From Streptomyces pacificus (GTDB lineage: Bacteria; Actinomycetota; Actinomycetes; Streptomycetales; Streptomycetaceae), in assembly GCF_011766325.1 (NCBI RefSeq), contig NZ_BLLG01000009.1, forward strand, positions 124,001-188,000: a stretch of DNA of 64,000 bases, given 5' to 3'. The translations under genes were made by a program, and so were the position numbers. Below the pieces are notes generated by a model, which was not told where the DNA came from, ran no database searches, and worked only from the letters and a program-made list of their open reading frames with translations. Positions 1 to 8,096 of the stretch are shown here, one piece after another. How positions within the stretch are numbered: position 1 is the stretch's first letter; each line of letters opens with the position of its first letter.

Positions 1-583
1 GGGTCAGGTTGGCGCGTACGACGTCCTCCCTGACCGGGGCGGACGCGGTGCCCGTCGGCACCTGCGCGCCGGCCAGCGGGTCGACGACCGTCAGCCGCGG
101 CTCGACTCCCGCACGGTGGAGCATGCGCATCAGGGCGGCCGCGAACAGCCCGTGCTGGGTGCCGATCTCCAGCACCTCCTCGCTGGGCGGGGCCAGCAGC
201 GGCACGGTGGCCAGCTTTCCGCAGATGTCGGAGGTCGAGCCCGCCATCCGGCCGACGCCCAGCGCCTCGAGGGCCACCACCGTGCGGTAGGCCACGGTCA
301 GATCGCGGCGCGCGTGCTCGCAGGACGCACCGGTCACGGAGGTCACCTCCCGCACCAGCGTGTCCAGTTGGGTGGCCGTGGCCATCCGGTGGCCGTCCCG
401 TCCGGCGTGGTCGAGCAGCAGCCCGAGCCCGTAGCTCTGCCGCCGCAGGTCGGCCACTTCGTGGTGGAGGGCGTCGAGGTCCGCCTGGAGTGCGGTGGTC
501 GCACGTTCCAGACGTTGTTCCACCAGCGAGAAGGCCGGACGCAGCATGCGCTTCGCCAGCCGGTTGCTCAGGAGGGAGGGCAT
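1..583 (-). CDS. Partial class I SAM-dependent methyltransferase (N-terminal part)
   Basis: The 194 visible residues are the N-terminal portion of a protein that runs off the left edge, so its C-terminus and any fusion cannot be judged. A helical, Leu/Arg-rich region comes first. VLEIGTQHG at residues 137-145 then fits the glycine-rich SAM-binding motif I, and an aspartate at residue 168 (TVVDP) is placed like the acidic residue that binds the SAM ribose. The ATG at 583 has no good Shine-Dalgarno, and an internal ATG at 547 is a possible alternative. The substrate is unknown; such proteins are often found with sugar or natural-product methylation genes, but no partner is visible here. Confidence 0.7.
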   Translation of the reverse strand, partial: MPSLLSNRLAKRMLRPAFSLVEQRLERATTALQADLDALHHEVADLRRQSYGLGLLLDHAGRDGHRMATATQLDTLVREVTSVTGASCEHARRDLTVAYRTVVALEALGVGRMAGSTSDICGKLATVPLLAPPSEEVLEIGTQHGLFAAALMRMLHRAGVEPRLTVVDPLAGAQVPTGTASAPVREDVVRANLT

Positions 584-887
584 GGGCGGGAGATTACGCC
601 GCGTCTTCCGCTCAAGGGACCGTCAACGGGGGCCAATCGGGTGAAGCCCTGGTGTCCTTCCGTTGACCCCGCCGGTACAGCGGGTAGCGACCCGGCCCCT
701 CCCCGGGTGGGCCGGGCCCGCACCGCGCCCGCCGGCGTCTTCGGCCTTCTGCGCAGAGCGCGCCCCTCGTCGGCGTGCCCCTCGGGAACCGCACCCGGCG
801 TCAGCGGTGACCCTTGGGAACGGTGCCCTTCGGGAACCGCGCCCGGCGTATGCGGCGCCCGGCATCCGGTGTCCGGCCGCCCCGCCC
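584..887. other. Intergenic stretch with three imperfect repeats
   Basis: No gene is seen. Three imperfect copies of a GGGAACCG-like element start near 784, 816 and 832; the first and third continue into CCCGGCGT. The stretch should carry the terminator of the DUF4230 gene and the promoter of the methyltransferase, but no clear hairpin or promoter hexamers stand out. Confidence 0.4.
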
Positions 888-1544
888 TCACGCGCCGTAG
901 ACCACCGTCACCCTGCTGAACCCGAGCGAGCGGAGGAGCCCCTCCAGCATCCGTGTCGTGTTCCGCTCCGCCTGCGCCGTCAGGCGGCTCTCCTTCGCTG
1001 CGGTGGCGATATGCCGTACCGCGAGCTTCTGGGCCGCCTGCTCGCTGTTGGGGTTGCCGGAGAAGAGGTCGCCGAGCCGGTCGAGCAGCCCGCGCTGCTT
1101 CGAGACCGCGTAGGAGCGGTCGGGGTCGAGTGCCGGCCGGTCCAGGGCGGCGTGCGGGAGCCGGATCGTGGCGGCGGTGCGCTCCTCGTTCACGATGACG
1201 TCCTTCTCGCCGAGCGCCCCCATGTCCACATACGCGTCCACGCTGCCCGACCCGACGTACAGGACCCGGGTGCCCCGCAGCGCGTCCGGCAGGTATCTGG
1301 TGTCGTTCTCCAGGTCCACCACGACCTGGAAGTTGCCCGTGGCCGCCTGGTAGCGACTCAGGTCCTGGACGGACTCCAGGACCGCCGGCCCCGAGCGGTC
1401 CCGCGTCTGCTCGCCGAACAGGGCGCCGAGCCCCGGCATCCCCGCCAGCCCTCGCAGCTGCGCCCCCGCCAGCAGCAGCGCGGCCACCAGCAGGACGCCG
1501 ACCGGGGCCTTGACCCACCACGACACAGACCTCACCGCACCCAT
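888..1544 (-). CDS. DUF4230 family membrane-anchored protein
   Basis: A 218-residue protein with one N-terminal transmembrane segment (about residues 10-30), followed by an extracytoplasmic domain whose layout matches DUF4230: early beta-strands with the NFQVVVDLEND region, then helices and a C-terminal FSRVTVVYGA strand. The biochemical role of DUF4230 is not known. The ATG at 1544 has a purine-rich GAGAGGGGG upstream; an in-frame upstream extension to 1850 is Arg-rich and unlikely to be translated. It is divergent from the SurA-like lipoprotein gene across a 286-bp region holding four 12-bp repeats, so the two may share regulation. Confidence 0.8.
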   Translation of the reverse strand: MGAVRSVSWWVKAPVGVLLVAALLLAGAQLRGLAGMPGLGALFGEQTRDRSGPAVLESVQDLSRYQAATGNFQVVVDLENDTRYLPDALRGTRVLYVGSGSVDAYVDMGALGEKDVIVNEERTAATIRLPHAALDRPALDPDRSYAVSKQRGLLDRLGDLFSGNPNSEQAAQKLAVRHIATAAKESRLTAQAERNTTRMLEGLLRSLGFSRVTVVYGA

Positions 1545-1663
1545 AGCCCGGCCCCCTCTCGCCCTACGGATTCCCCGGCCGCCGCCGTTCAGGCCTACCG
1601 GTGCGGGATCGGCGCACGGCGGGTCGGTGCACGGCACCGTACCCCGGGCGCCCCCGGCTCGTT

Positions 1664-1711
1664 GACCGAATCGGCGACCGAATTGCTGACCGAATTGCTG
1701 ACCGAATCGGT
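1664..1711. repeat. Four tandem 12-bp repeats in a divergent promoter region
   Basis: Four head-to-tail copies of a 12-bp unit beginning GACCGAAT lie at 1664, 1676, 1688 and 1700. The middle two are identical (GACCGAATTGCT) and the outer two end in TCGGC/T. They sit between the DUF4230 and lipoprotein starts, where a regulator array could act, but no protein is known to bind them. Confidence 0.7.
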
Positions 1712-1830
1712 GGCGGCGAAGTGGTGGCCCGCATCGCGCCGACTGCCTACCATCGATCACCGCAAGGTCCTTGTGCACCGCGTCACCAACGCTCCGCGTC
1801 ACGATCACCACCGCACGCCGGGAGGCCCCT

Positions 1831-2484
1831 TTGCACCGCCGCCGTCGCACCGCGCTCGCTCTCTCCGCCGCGCTTCTCTCGGCGGTACCCCTGCTCGCCG
1901 CCTGCGGGAACGAGGCGCGCCCGGGCGCCGCGGCCGTCGTGGGAGGCGACCGTATCGAGGTGTCCGCGCTCCAGGCCGAGGTGCGGGATGTGCGGGCGGC
2001 CCAGCAGGCGTCGCCCCAGGGCGCTCAGCTGATCAAGAACACCGGGCAGCTCAGCCGGGCCAAGCTGCACGGAATGATCTTCGATCGTGTTCTGGAGCGC
2101 GCGGCCGAGGACAACGGCGTCACCGCCTCCCGCAAGCAGGTCCAGGACGCCCGGGCGGCCGCCGCCCGGCAGTCCGGCGGGGAGGAGCAGCTCGCCGCGA
2201 TGCTGCTGCAGCAGCGCGGGGTCGCCCCGGACCGGATCGACCAGGCGGTGCGCGAGGAGGTGCTGCTGACCGGGCTGGCCCGGACGCTGGATGCGGACCT
2301 CGGCACCCCGGAGGGCCAGCAGAAGGTCGCTGCCGCGCTGACGGCCGCGTCGAAGCGGCTCGCCATCGACGTGAACCCGCGGTACGGCGCCTGGGACGAC
2401 ACCGAGATCCAGCTCGGCGACTACAAGGCCCCGTGGATCACCCAGGTCAGCGGTCCGCAGCAGGGAGCCCCGGCCGGGGCGTAG
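1831..2484 (+). CDS. SurA N-terminal domain lipoprotein
   Basis: A 217-residue lipoprotein. An Arg-rich N-terminus and hydrophobic segment lead to the lipobox LLAAC with the lipidated Cys at residue 25. The mature part is mostly helical and resembles the N-terminal chaperone domain of SurA/PrsA-type foldases (GDRIEVSALQAEV, then LSRAKLHGMIFDRVLE). No parvulin prolyl-isomerase domain follows, so it is probably a chaperone-like or substrate-binding protein at the outer face of the membrane. The TTG at 1831 is chosen because GGGAGG lies just upstream and because it places the positively charged signal peptide correctly. mazG follows after 153 bp on the same strand. Confidence 0.8.
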   Translation: MHRRRRTALALSAALLSAVPLLAACGNEARPGAAAVVGGDRIEVSALQAEVRDVRAAQQASPQGAQLIKNTGQLSRAKLHGMIFDRVLERAAEDNGVTASRKQVQDARAAAARQSGGEEQLAAMLLQQRGVAPDRIDQAVREEVLLTGLARTLDADLGTPEGQQKVAAALTAASKRLAIDVNPRYGAWDDTEIQLGDYKAPWITQVSGPQQGAPAGA

Positions 2485-2637
2485 CCGGGCCGCCCGAGGC
2501 GCGGCGCCGTCGCCCGGGCCGGATCCCCGGGCGAGCGGCCGGGACGGCCGCGCGGTGCCGGCGCGCACCACCACCCCGGTCCCCGCGATGCACGGGGAGG
2601 CGGCGGCGGCCGGTCCGCCCCGGCGTAAGGTCGGGGG

Positions 2638-3648
2638 GTGAATGCTGAAGCGCCCGCCGAGCCCGGTCGTATCGTCCTGCTCACCGCCAGCCACCGTGTC
2701 GCGCCCGGACTGCTGTCCTGGGCGGCATGGGGGACCCTGCGCGCCGCCGACCGTGTGCTGTGCGCCGAGGCGGAGCACCCGCAGCTGCCGTATCTGAGGG
2801 AGGCGGGCGTCGATGTCGAGATCGCCGCGCCCACCGCGCAGGAGCTTCTGGACGGTTGCGCGGGAGGCCGGACCGCAGTGGTCCTCGCGGCCGGCGAGGG
2901 CGACCGGGTCCTCACCGACGGCCTGGCCCGCATCGCCGGCTCGGGCCGGGTGTCCATGCCGGAGCTGGAACTGCTGCCCGGCTCCTACGACCTCCCGGGT
3001 GCCCGGCTGCTCGATCTCGTCCAGGTCATGGACCGGATCCGCCGCGAGTGCCCCTGGTCCTCGCGGCAGACCCACAAGGACCTCGCCAAGTACGGCATCG
3101 AGGAGGCGTACGAACTCGTCGAGGCCATCGAGGACGGGGACCGGGACGAACTGCGGGAGGAACTCGGCGATGTGCTCCTCCAGGTCGTGTTCCACGCGCG
3201 CATCGCGCAGGAGGCCGGGGGGGCGGAGGGGGACGAGCCGTTCACGATCGACGACGTCGCAGGGACCATCGTCGACAAGCTCGTCCACCGCCACCCGCAC
3301 GTCTTCGGTGACGCCCGTGCCGAGACACCGGAGGACGTCAAGGCGCACTGGCTGCGTACCAAGGCGGTCGAGAAGCGGCGTGAGTCGGTGACCGACGGCA
3401 TCCCGCTGGGTCAGCCGGGACTCGCTCTCGCCGCGAAGCTGGCGGGCCGGGTGCGGACCGCCGGGCTGGAGGTGGAACCGCCCACGGAGGAGGACGGCGC
3501 CGGAGCCGTCGGGTACCGGCTGCTCGCCATGGCCGTGCGGGCGGAGGCCGAGGGCCATGACCCGGAGGCCGCCCTCCGCGCCGCGGCCCGCGCCTACCGT
3601 GACGCGATCCGCGCCGTGGAGGCCGCGGCCCGGGACCGGGACGAGTGA
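2638..3648 (+). CDS. mazG: MazG nucleoside triphosphate pyrophosphohydrolase
   Basis: A 336-residue MazG protein. MazG enzymes hydrolyse (d)NTPs to monophosphate and pyrophosphate, clearing aberrant nucleotides or lowering ppGpp-linked pools. The N-terminal third (about 1-115) is a divergent domain typical of actinobacterial MazG. The catalytic domain follows with ECPWSSRQTH and the metal-binding pair EEAYE (E155 onward) and EELGDVLLQ, and a second, weaker MazG-like part fills the C-terminus. The start is GTG at 2638, 8 bp after an AAGGTCGGGG ribosome site. In many actinomycetes mazG lies near eno, as it does here. Confidence 0.92.
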   Translation: MNAEAPAEPGRIVLLTASHRVAPGLLSWAAWGTLRAADRVLCAEAEHPQLPYLREAGVDVEIAAPTAQELLDGCAGGRTAVVLAAGEGDRVLTDGLARIAGSGRVSMPELELLPGSYDLPGARLLDLVQVMDRIRRECPWSSRQTHKDLAKYGIEEAYELVEAIEDGDRDELREELGDVLLQVVFHARIAQEAGGAEGDEPFTIDDVAGTIVDKLVHRHPHVFGDARAETPEDVKAHWLRTKAVEKRRESVTDGIPLGQPGLALAAKLAGRVRTAGLEVEPPTEEDGAGAVGYRLLAMAVRAEAEGHDPEAALRAAARAYRDAIRAVEAAARDRDE

Positions 3649-3728
3649 GGCCGCGGCCCGGGACCGTCGCGGCCGAGGTCCCTGCCCGGTCGTCAGAGGC
3701 AGGGCCGGTGCCGTCCCGGGCAGGCGCG

Positions 3729-4358
3729 TCAGTCCCCGGTACCGCGCCGCCGCTCCACGTCGGTGAGATCGATCTCGATGGGACAGGGGACATCGACCTT
3801 GAGCCGGTTGTGGTGGATGCCCGTGACGGCGTAGGAGTGCGTCGCGGGATCGAGTTCGTACACGTAGACCACGGGCAGGCCGTCGTTCTTCTCGACCCGC
3901 CAGAAGTGCCGGATGCCGGCCGCCGCGTACTTGCGGGGCTTGAGTTCGCGGTCGCGCTGGACCGACTCGTCCGAGACGATCTCGACCGCGAGCAGGATGT
4001 CGTCCGGGGCGTACCAGGTCTGCTCCGGCCCCGTGCGGGCCCGCCACGGAACCACCATGAGATCGGGCTCCGGCCGGTCGCGCTCGCCCAGCTTGGTGGT
4101 CATCTCCCGGACGACATAGAGGTCGTCCGGTGCCTGCCGCACCAGGGCGTTCTCCAGCAGCCTCAACGCGGCCATGTGGAAATCGGTCTGCGGACTCGCG
4201 AAGAACAGTCCCCCGTCGATCAGCTCGGTGTGCGGCGGGAGACCCTTGATCCGGTCGAGGTCGTCCGCCGTCCACCCACCGGGGGGCGGGACCGGGAAGG
4301 CGTACTGCTCCTCCCGGTCGTCCCGGTCGACCCTCCGGCCCTCGGCTGCGGCACTCAT
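3729..4358 (-). CDS. Uma2 family (DUF820) restriction-endonuclease-fold protein
   Basis: A 209-residue protein of the Uma2/DUF820 family, a PD-(D/E)XK nuclease-fold group that is widely multiplied in Streptomyces and cyanobacteria and whose role is unresolved. The core signatures are present: EPDLMVV, then LLAVEIVSDES, and the lysine-bearing KPRKYAAAGIRHFW, which together form the usual acidic and lysine positions of the fold. The ATG at 4358 is preferred over one 12 bp upstream because GGGAGCG lies 6 bp before it. It is convergent with mazG and divergent from the P450 gene. No toxin-antitoxin partner is visible. Confidence 0.85.
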   Translation of the reverse strand: MSAAAEGRRVDRDDREEQYAFPVPPPGGWTADDLDRIKGLPPHTELIDGGLFFASPQTDFHMAALRLLENALVRQAPDDLYVVREMTTKLGERDRPEPDLMVVPWRARTGPEQTWYAPDDILLAVEIVSDESVQRDRELKPRKYAAAGIRHFWRVEKNDGLPVVYVYELDPATHSYAVTGIHHNRLKVDVPCPIEIDLTDVERRRGTGD

Positions 4359-4466
4359 CAGCGCTCCCATGTGGCGGAGTCTCGCGGGTACGGTCAGCGT
4401 ACCCACGGGGAACGGCGAGAGGTCAGCCGAACGGGTGGCCGAACGCCCTCGGGTTAACGTCGGCGC

Positions 4467-5759
4467 ATGCACGACCAGCCCTCCCGCGTCCCCGCCGCTC
4501 CCGGCACCCCCGGCACCCCTGGCACCCCTGGCACCCCCGAACTCTTCACCTGGGAGTTCGCCACCGACCCGTACCCCGCCTACGCCTGGCTGAGGGAGCA
4601 CGCGCCCGTGCACCGGACCCGGCTGCCCAGCGGGGTGGAGGCGTGGCTGGTGACCCGGTACGCGGACGCCCGGCAGGCGCTCGCGGACCAGCGGCTCAGC
4701 AAGAACCCGGCGCACCACGACGAGCCCGCGCACGCGAGGGGGAAGACGGGGATCCCGGGGGAGCGCAAGGCGGAGCTGATGACGCATCTGCTGAACATCG
4801 ACCCGCCGGACCACACCCGGCTGCGGCGGCTGGTGTCCAAGGCGTTCACCCCGCGGCGGGTGGCCGAGTTCGCCCCGCGGGTGCAGGAGCTGACGGACGG
4901 GCTGATCGACGGTTTCGCTCAGCGGGGCCACGCGGACCTCATCCACGATTTCGCCTTTCCGCTCCCCATCTACGCCATCTGCGACATGCTCGGGGTCCCC
5001 CGCGAGGACCAGGACGACTTCCGGGACTGGGCCGGAATGATGATCCGTCACGGCGGTGGCCCGCGCGGCGGTGTCGCCCGGTCGGTGAAGAGGATGCGCG
5101 GCTATCTGGCCGAGCTGATCCACCGCAAGCGGGAGGCGCCCGGTGACGACCTGATCTCGGGACTCATCAGGGCCTCCGACCACGGGGAGCACCTCACCGG
5201 GAACGAGGCAGCGGCCATGGCCTTCATCCTCCTCTTCGCCGGGTTCGAGACCACGGTGAACCTGATCGGGAACGGTATGTACGCGCTGCTGCGCGATCCC
5301 GGGCAGCTGCGGCGGCTCCAGGACTCGCTGGCCGCGGGCGAGACAGGCCTGCTGGCCACCGGGGTCGAGGAGCTGCTGCGCTACGACGGGCCGGTGGAGC
5401 TCGCCACCTGGCGCTTCGCGACCGAGCCGCTGACCCTCGGCGGGCGGGACATCTCCACCGGCGACCCCGTCCTCGTGGTGCTCGCCGCCGCGGACCGGGA
5501 TCCGGAGCGGTTCGCGGAGCCCGACACCCTCGATCTCGGACGCCGGGACAACCCGCACCTCGGATACGGGCACGGCATCCACTACTGCCTGGGTGCGCCG
5601 CTCGCCCGGCTGGAGGGGCAGACCGCGCTGGCGGCTCTCCTGGGAAGGCTGCCCGATGTGCGGCTTGCGGTGGATCCGTCCGAATTGCGGTGGCGTGGGG
5701 GGCTCATCATGCGCGGATTGCGCACTCTCCCGGTCGAGTTCACTCCGCGCGGTAACTGA
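4467..5759 (+). CDS. Cytochrome P450
   Basis: A 430-residue bacterial class I P450 monooxygenase. The I-helix oxygen-activation motif AGFETT spans residues 258-263, the K-helix ExxR is E302-R305, and the haem loop YGHGIHYCLG carries the proximal Cys374. The usual Phe at the start of the haem loop is Tyr. The N-terminus holds a short (GTP) repeat made by a 9-bp repeat near 4500. No ferredoxin or reductase gene is adjacent, so redox partners must come from elsewhere. The substrate cannot be told. It lies just upstream of the rpf pair, on the same strand, separated by 156 bp. Confidence 0.93.
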   Translation: MHDQPSRVPAAPGTPGTPGTPGTPELFTWEFATDPYPAYAWLREHAPVHRTRLPSGVEAWLVTRYADARQALADQRLSKNPAHHDEPAHARGKTGIPGERKAELMTHLLNIDPPDHTRLRRLVSKAFTPRRVAEFAPRVQELTDGLIDGFAQRGHADLIHDFAFPLPIYAICDMLGVPREDQDDFRDWAGMMIRHGGGPRGGVARSVKRMRGYLAELIHRKREAPGDDLISGLIRASDHGEHLTGNEAAAMAFILLFAGFETTVNLIGNGMYALLRDPGQLRRLQDSLAAGETGLLATGVEELLRYDGPVELATWRFATEPLTLGGRDISTGDPVLVVLAAADRDPERFAEPDTLDLGRRDNPHLGYGHGIHYCLGAPLARLEGQTALAALLGRLPDVRLAVDPSELRWRGGLIMRGLRTLPVEFTPRGN

Positions 5760-5915
5760 CGATTCGTCATGTCTGTGACTTTCACGTAATCTCCGCTGCA
5801 TCGACTTGTGACCGGGGTGGGACTGCGGCTACGTTCACCCCGAATTCCGGCCGTCGAGGTTTCCACCGCCACGATCGGCCGGAAGTGTTCTGCAGTCACA
5901 CGGAAGGCACACCGC

Positions 5916-6893
5916 ATGCTGTCCGGGAACGGCCGCCACCGCCGACCTCGCCAGGCCCCCGCCCTCATCGTCGCGGCAGGGGTGACCGGATCGGCCATCG
6001 CCATCCCGCTGCTCGGTGCGGGTGCCGCCTCCGCCGCCGACACCGCCACCTGGAACCGGGTCGCCGACTGCGAGAGCGGCGGCGACTGGGGTGCCAACCT
6101 CGGCAACGGCTACTACGGCGGCCTCCAGATATCCCAGGAGACCTGGGAGTCGTACGGCGGCACCGCCTACGCCCCACGCGCCGACCTGGCACGTCCCGCG
6201 GAGCAGATCTCCGTCGCCGAACTGGTGCTCGCAGCCCAGGGCGCCTCCGCCTGGCAGAGCTGCGGGGTGATCACCGGTCTCACCGCGAGCGAATCCGGGC
6301 CGGCCGGCACTCCGTCCGCCACCGACCCGCTGGGCGGTCCGGTGAAGGCCCCCTCGTTCGGCGACGGGGCGGCCACCGCGCCCGAGCCGGACGCCGGGGC
6401 GCCGTCAGCCGGTGCCGGTCCGGACGCCGGGTCTCTGCCGGAGGCCGGCTCCGAGCCGTCCGCCACGCCGTCCGGGTCCTCGGGGCCCGCCGAGCCCGCC
6501 GCGCCTGCCGAGCCCTCGGGAGAGCCCTCGGGGGCCGTCGGCCACGGCGACAGTCCGCAACCGCCCGGCGGTGCCGCCGACGGAGGCGCGGGCAAGCACC
6601 GGGGTGCCCCCGCAGCCGAAGGGGCGGCGCCGGGCGAATCCGGCGATGGGCGCGAAGAGGGACGTCATCCGTCAAGGGGTGACGAATCCGCACGAGACGA
6701 TGCCGACGCGGGAGAGGGCTATCTCGTCCGGGCCGGAGACAGTCTCTCGTCGATCGCCGACGCCCACCGGGTGCCCGGCGGCTGGCCCGCGCTCTACGAG
6801 GCGAACCGGGATGTCGTCGGCGTCGACGCGAACCTCATCCTGCCTGGCCAAAGCCTTGATCTGGGTGCTGAGGAAGGGGAGTTGGCGCAGTAG
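5916..6893 (+). CDS. Rpf-like transglycosylase with LysM domain (first of tandem pair)
   Basis: A 325-residue secreted muralytic protein. A signal peptide (cleavage near ASA, residue 40) is followed by a resuscitation-promoting-factor domain with the catalytic Glu in DCESGGDWG (E53) and the paired cysteines at residue 52 and in WQSCG. A linker of about 170 residues rich in Ala, Pro, Ser and Gly comes next, then a C-terminal LysM domain (YLVRAGDSLSSIA, about residues 275-323) that binds peptidoglycan. It should cleave glycan strands during germination and growth. The ATG at 5916 begins the signal peptide. Unlike its downstream paralogue it has no riboswitch. It resembles the S. coelicolor gene usually called rpfC, but I am unsure of the symbol. 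Confidence 0.9.
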   Translation: MLSGNGRHRRPRQAPALIVAAGVTGSAIAIPLLGAGAASAADTATWNRVADCESGGDWGANLGNGYYGGLQISQETWESYGGTAYAPRADLARPAEQISVAELVLAAQGASAWQSCGVITGLTASESGPAGTPSATDPLGGPVKAPSFGDGAATAPEPDAGAPSAGAGPDAGSLPEAGSEPSATPSGSSGPAEPAAPAEPSGEPSGAVGHGDSPQPPGGAADGGAGKHRGAPAAEGAAPGESGDGREEGRHPSRGDESARDDADAGEGYLVRAGDSLSSIADAHRVPGGWPALYEANRDVVGVDANLILPGQSLDLGAEEGELAQ

Positions 6894-6911
6894 TTCATGT
6901 GGCTATGTCCG

Positions 6912-6963
6912 GTTCTGCGCCAGTGAGACAAGAGTCTCTTCCGGTCAACTGGCGCCAGAGAAC
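6912..6963 (+). terminator. Nested stem-loop downstream of the first rpf gene
   Basis: GTTCTGCGCCAGT (6912-6924) can pair with ACTGGCGCCAGAGAAC (6948-6963) with a single bulge, and GAGAC/GTCTC forms a second stem inside the loop. It starts 19 bp after the stop codon. There is no T-run, as is usual for Streptomyces terminators. Confidence 0.55.
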
Positions 6964-7035
6964 GGTCGACTCCGGTCATCAGGGCTCTCACCTGCGAAAA
7001 CGGACATGCCGCCGGAATGGAAGTGGGCGTTTTCT

Positions 7036-7080
7036 CCCCGATGTACGTCTTTGAACATCGGGGGGACGTGTGCCTACCGT
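7036..7080 (+). promoter_or_regulatory. Candidate rpfA promoter with overlapping palindrome
   Basis: TTGAAC (7051-7056) and TACCGT (7075-7080), spaced 18 bp, form a plausible vegetative promoter placed to start transcription just before the riboswitch. A perfect 9-bp inverted repeat, CCCCGATGT (7036-7044) and ACATCGGGG (7055-7063), overlaps the -35 element and could be an operator. Confidence 0.5.
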
Positions 7081-7112
7081 CTGAACCGCTCGCAACGCGG
7101 GCCCCGTCGACC

Positions 7113-7301
7113 GCACGCCGAATCCTGCCGGCGGCCGCCGGGAACAGTCGTCGCGCAAGCGCCGAAGGCAGGAGCGGGGGACCCAAGGTAAGTGCCGGAC
7201 CGGCCCGAGGAGGGCCGCCCGGCTGGGGGTGGAGCCGTGCGCTCGTCGCACGGCCGGGCACCACATCGGCCCGAACCCGACAGCTCACCTCGCAGGCGTC
7301 G
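7113..7301 (+). promoter_or_regulatory. ydaO/yuaA-type cyclic di-AMP riboswitch
   Basis: The leader of the second rpf gene contains the conserved blocks of the ydaO class in order: CCGAATCCTGCC (from 7118), GGCAGGAGCGGGGGACCCA (from about 7168), GGGGGTGGAGCC (from about 7225), then CCGAACCCGACAGCT (from about 7270) and CGCAGGCGTC. The outer helix can form between ACGCC (7115-7119) and GGCGT (7295-7299). This class senses cyclic di-AMP and is known to control rpfA in Streptomyces coelicolor. The 3' edge lies only about 15 bases before the start codon, next to the ribosome site GAGGAG. Confidence 0.93.
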
Positions 7302-7316
7302 GTGAGGAGAACTTCG

Positions 7317-8036
7317 ATGCTGCTTTCCGGAAAGGGCAAGCACCGTCGCCCGACGGTCTTCCAGCGGTCCACCCGTGTCGTCACGCTCGCGGGTGTCGCG
7401 GGCGCCGCCATCGCCGGCCCGCTGATGGCCTCGGGTACGGCGTCCGCCGCCACCGCCTCCGAGTGGGACGCCGTCGCCCAGTGCGAGTCCGGCGGGAACT
7501 GGTCGATCAACACCGGCAACGGCTACTACGGCGGGCTGCAGTTCTCGGCCTCCACCTGGGCGGCCTACGGGGGAACCGCGTTCGCCTCCACCGCCGACAA
7601 GGCGACCAAGGCGCAGCAGATCCAGATAGCCGAGAAGGTCCTGGCGGGCCAGGGCAAGGGTGCCTGGCCGCACTGCGGCACCGGCCTGTCGAACGCCGCT
7701 TACGACGGCGCGGCCGCGGCCGCGCCCAAGGCCGCCGAGTCGACGTCCGCCGCGCCCAAGGCTGCCGAGTCGACGGCCGCCGCGCCCAAGGCCGCCGAGT
7801 CGACGGCCACGCCCGCCCCGCAGCGGGCCGAGGCCCCGACCACCCGCTCCGAGCGCGCGGCCGCCCCGGTGAAGAAGGGCGACGGCGAGTACACGGTCAA
7901 GGCCGGCGACACCCTCAGCGGGATCGCCGAGGACCGCAAGGTCAAGGGCGGTTGGCAGAAGCTGTTCGAGCTGAACGAGGACATCCTGGACGACGCGAAC
8001 GTCATCTACCCCGGCCAGCAGCTCCACCTGAGCTGA
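7317..8036 (+). CDS. rpfA: Resuscitation-promoting factor RpfA with LysM domain
   Basis: A 239-residue secreted cell-wall lytic enzyme. The signal peptide ends near residue 45 (TASAA). The Rpf domain (about 46-125) has the catalytic Glu in QCESGGNW (E57) and the NGYYGGLQFS signature, and the C-terminal LysM domain (YTVKAGDTLSGIA, about 190-239) anchors it to peptidoglycan. Between them lies a repeated AAPKAAEST linker, three near-identical 10-residue units encoded by a 30-bp repeat at about 7725-7810. The ATG at 7317 follows GGTGAGGAGA. Expression should fall when cyclic di-AMP is bound by the leader riboswitch. RpfA degrades peptidoglycan during spore germination. Confidence 0.94.
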   Translation: MLLSGKGKHRRPTVFQRSTRVVTLAGVAGAAIAGPLMASGTASAATASEWDAVAQCESGGNWSINTGNGYYGGLQFSASTWAAYGGTAFASTADKATKAQQIQIAEKVLAGQGKGAWPHCGTGLSNAAYDGAAAAAPKAAESTSAAPKAAESTAAAPKAAESTATPAPQRAEAPTTRSERAAAPVKKGDGEYTVKAGDTLSGIAEDRKVKGGWQKLFELNEDILDDANVIYPGQQLHLS

Positions 8037-8065
8037 CGTCCTGCGCCGGGAGGCCGGGCCCGCGC

Positions 8066-8096
8066 CCCGTGCGGCCCCTGCCTGACGCCGCACGGG
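8066..8096 (+). terminator. Hairpin terminator after rpfA
   Basis: Perfect 10-bp inverted repeat CCCGTGCGGC / GCCGCACGGG with an 11-base loop, 30 bp downstream of the rpfA stop. No T-run follows. Confidence 0.6.

Noticed and set aside
1783..4275. 830-residue open frame on the minus strand
   Set aside because: It runs antisense through the SurA-like lipoprotein, mazG and part of the Uma2 gene, and has the Arg/Gly/Pro-rich composition of a high-GC shadow frame.
5774..5785. Possible CRP site upstream of the first rpf gene
   Set aside because: TGTGA and TCAC are only 3 bp apart instead of the 6 bp of CRP sites.
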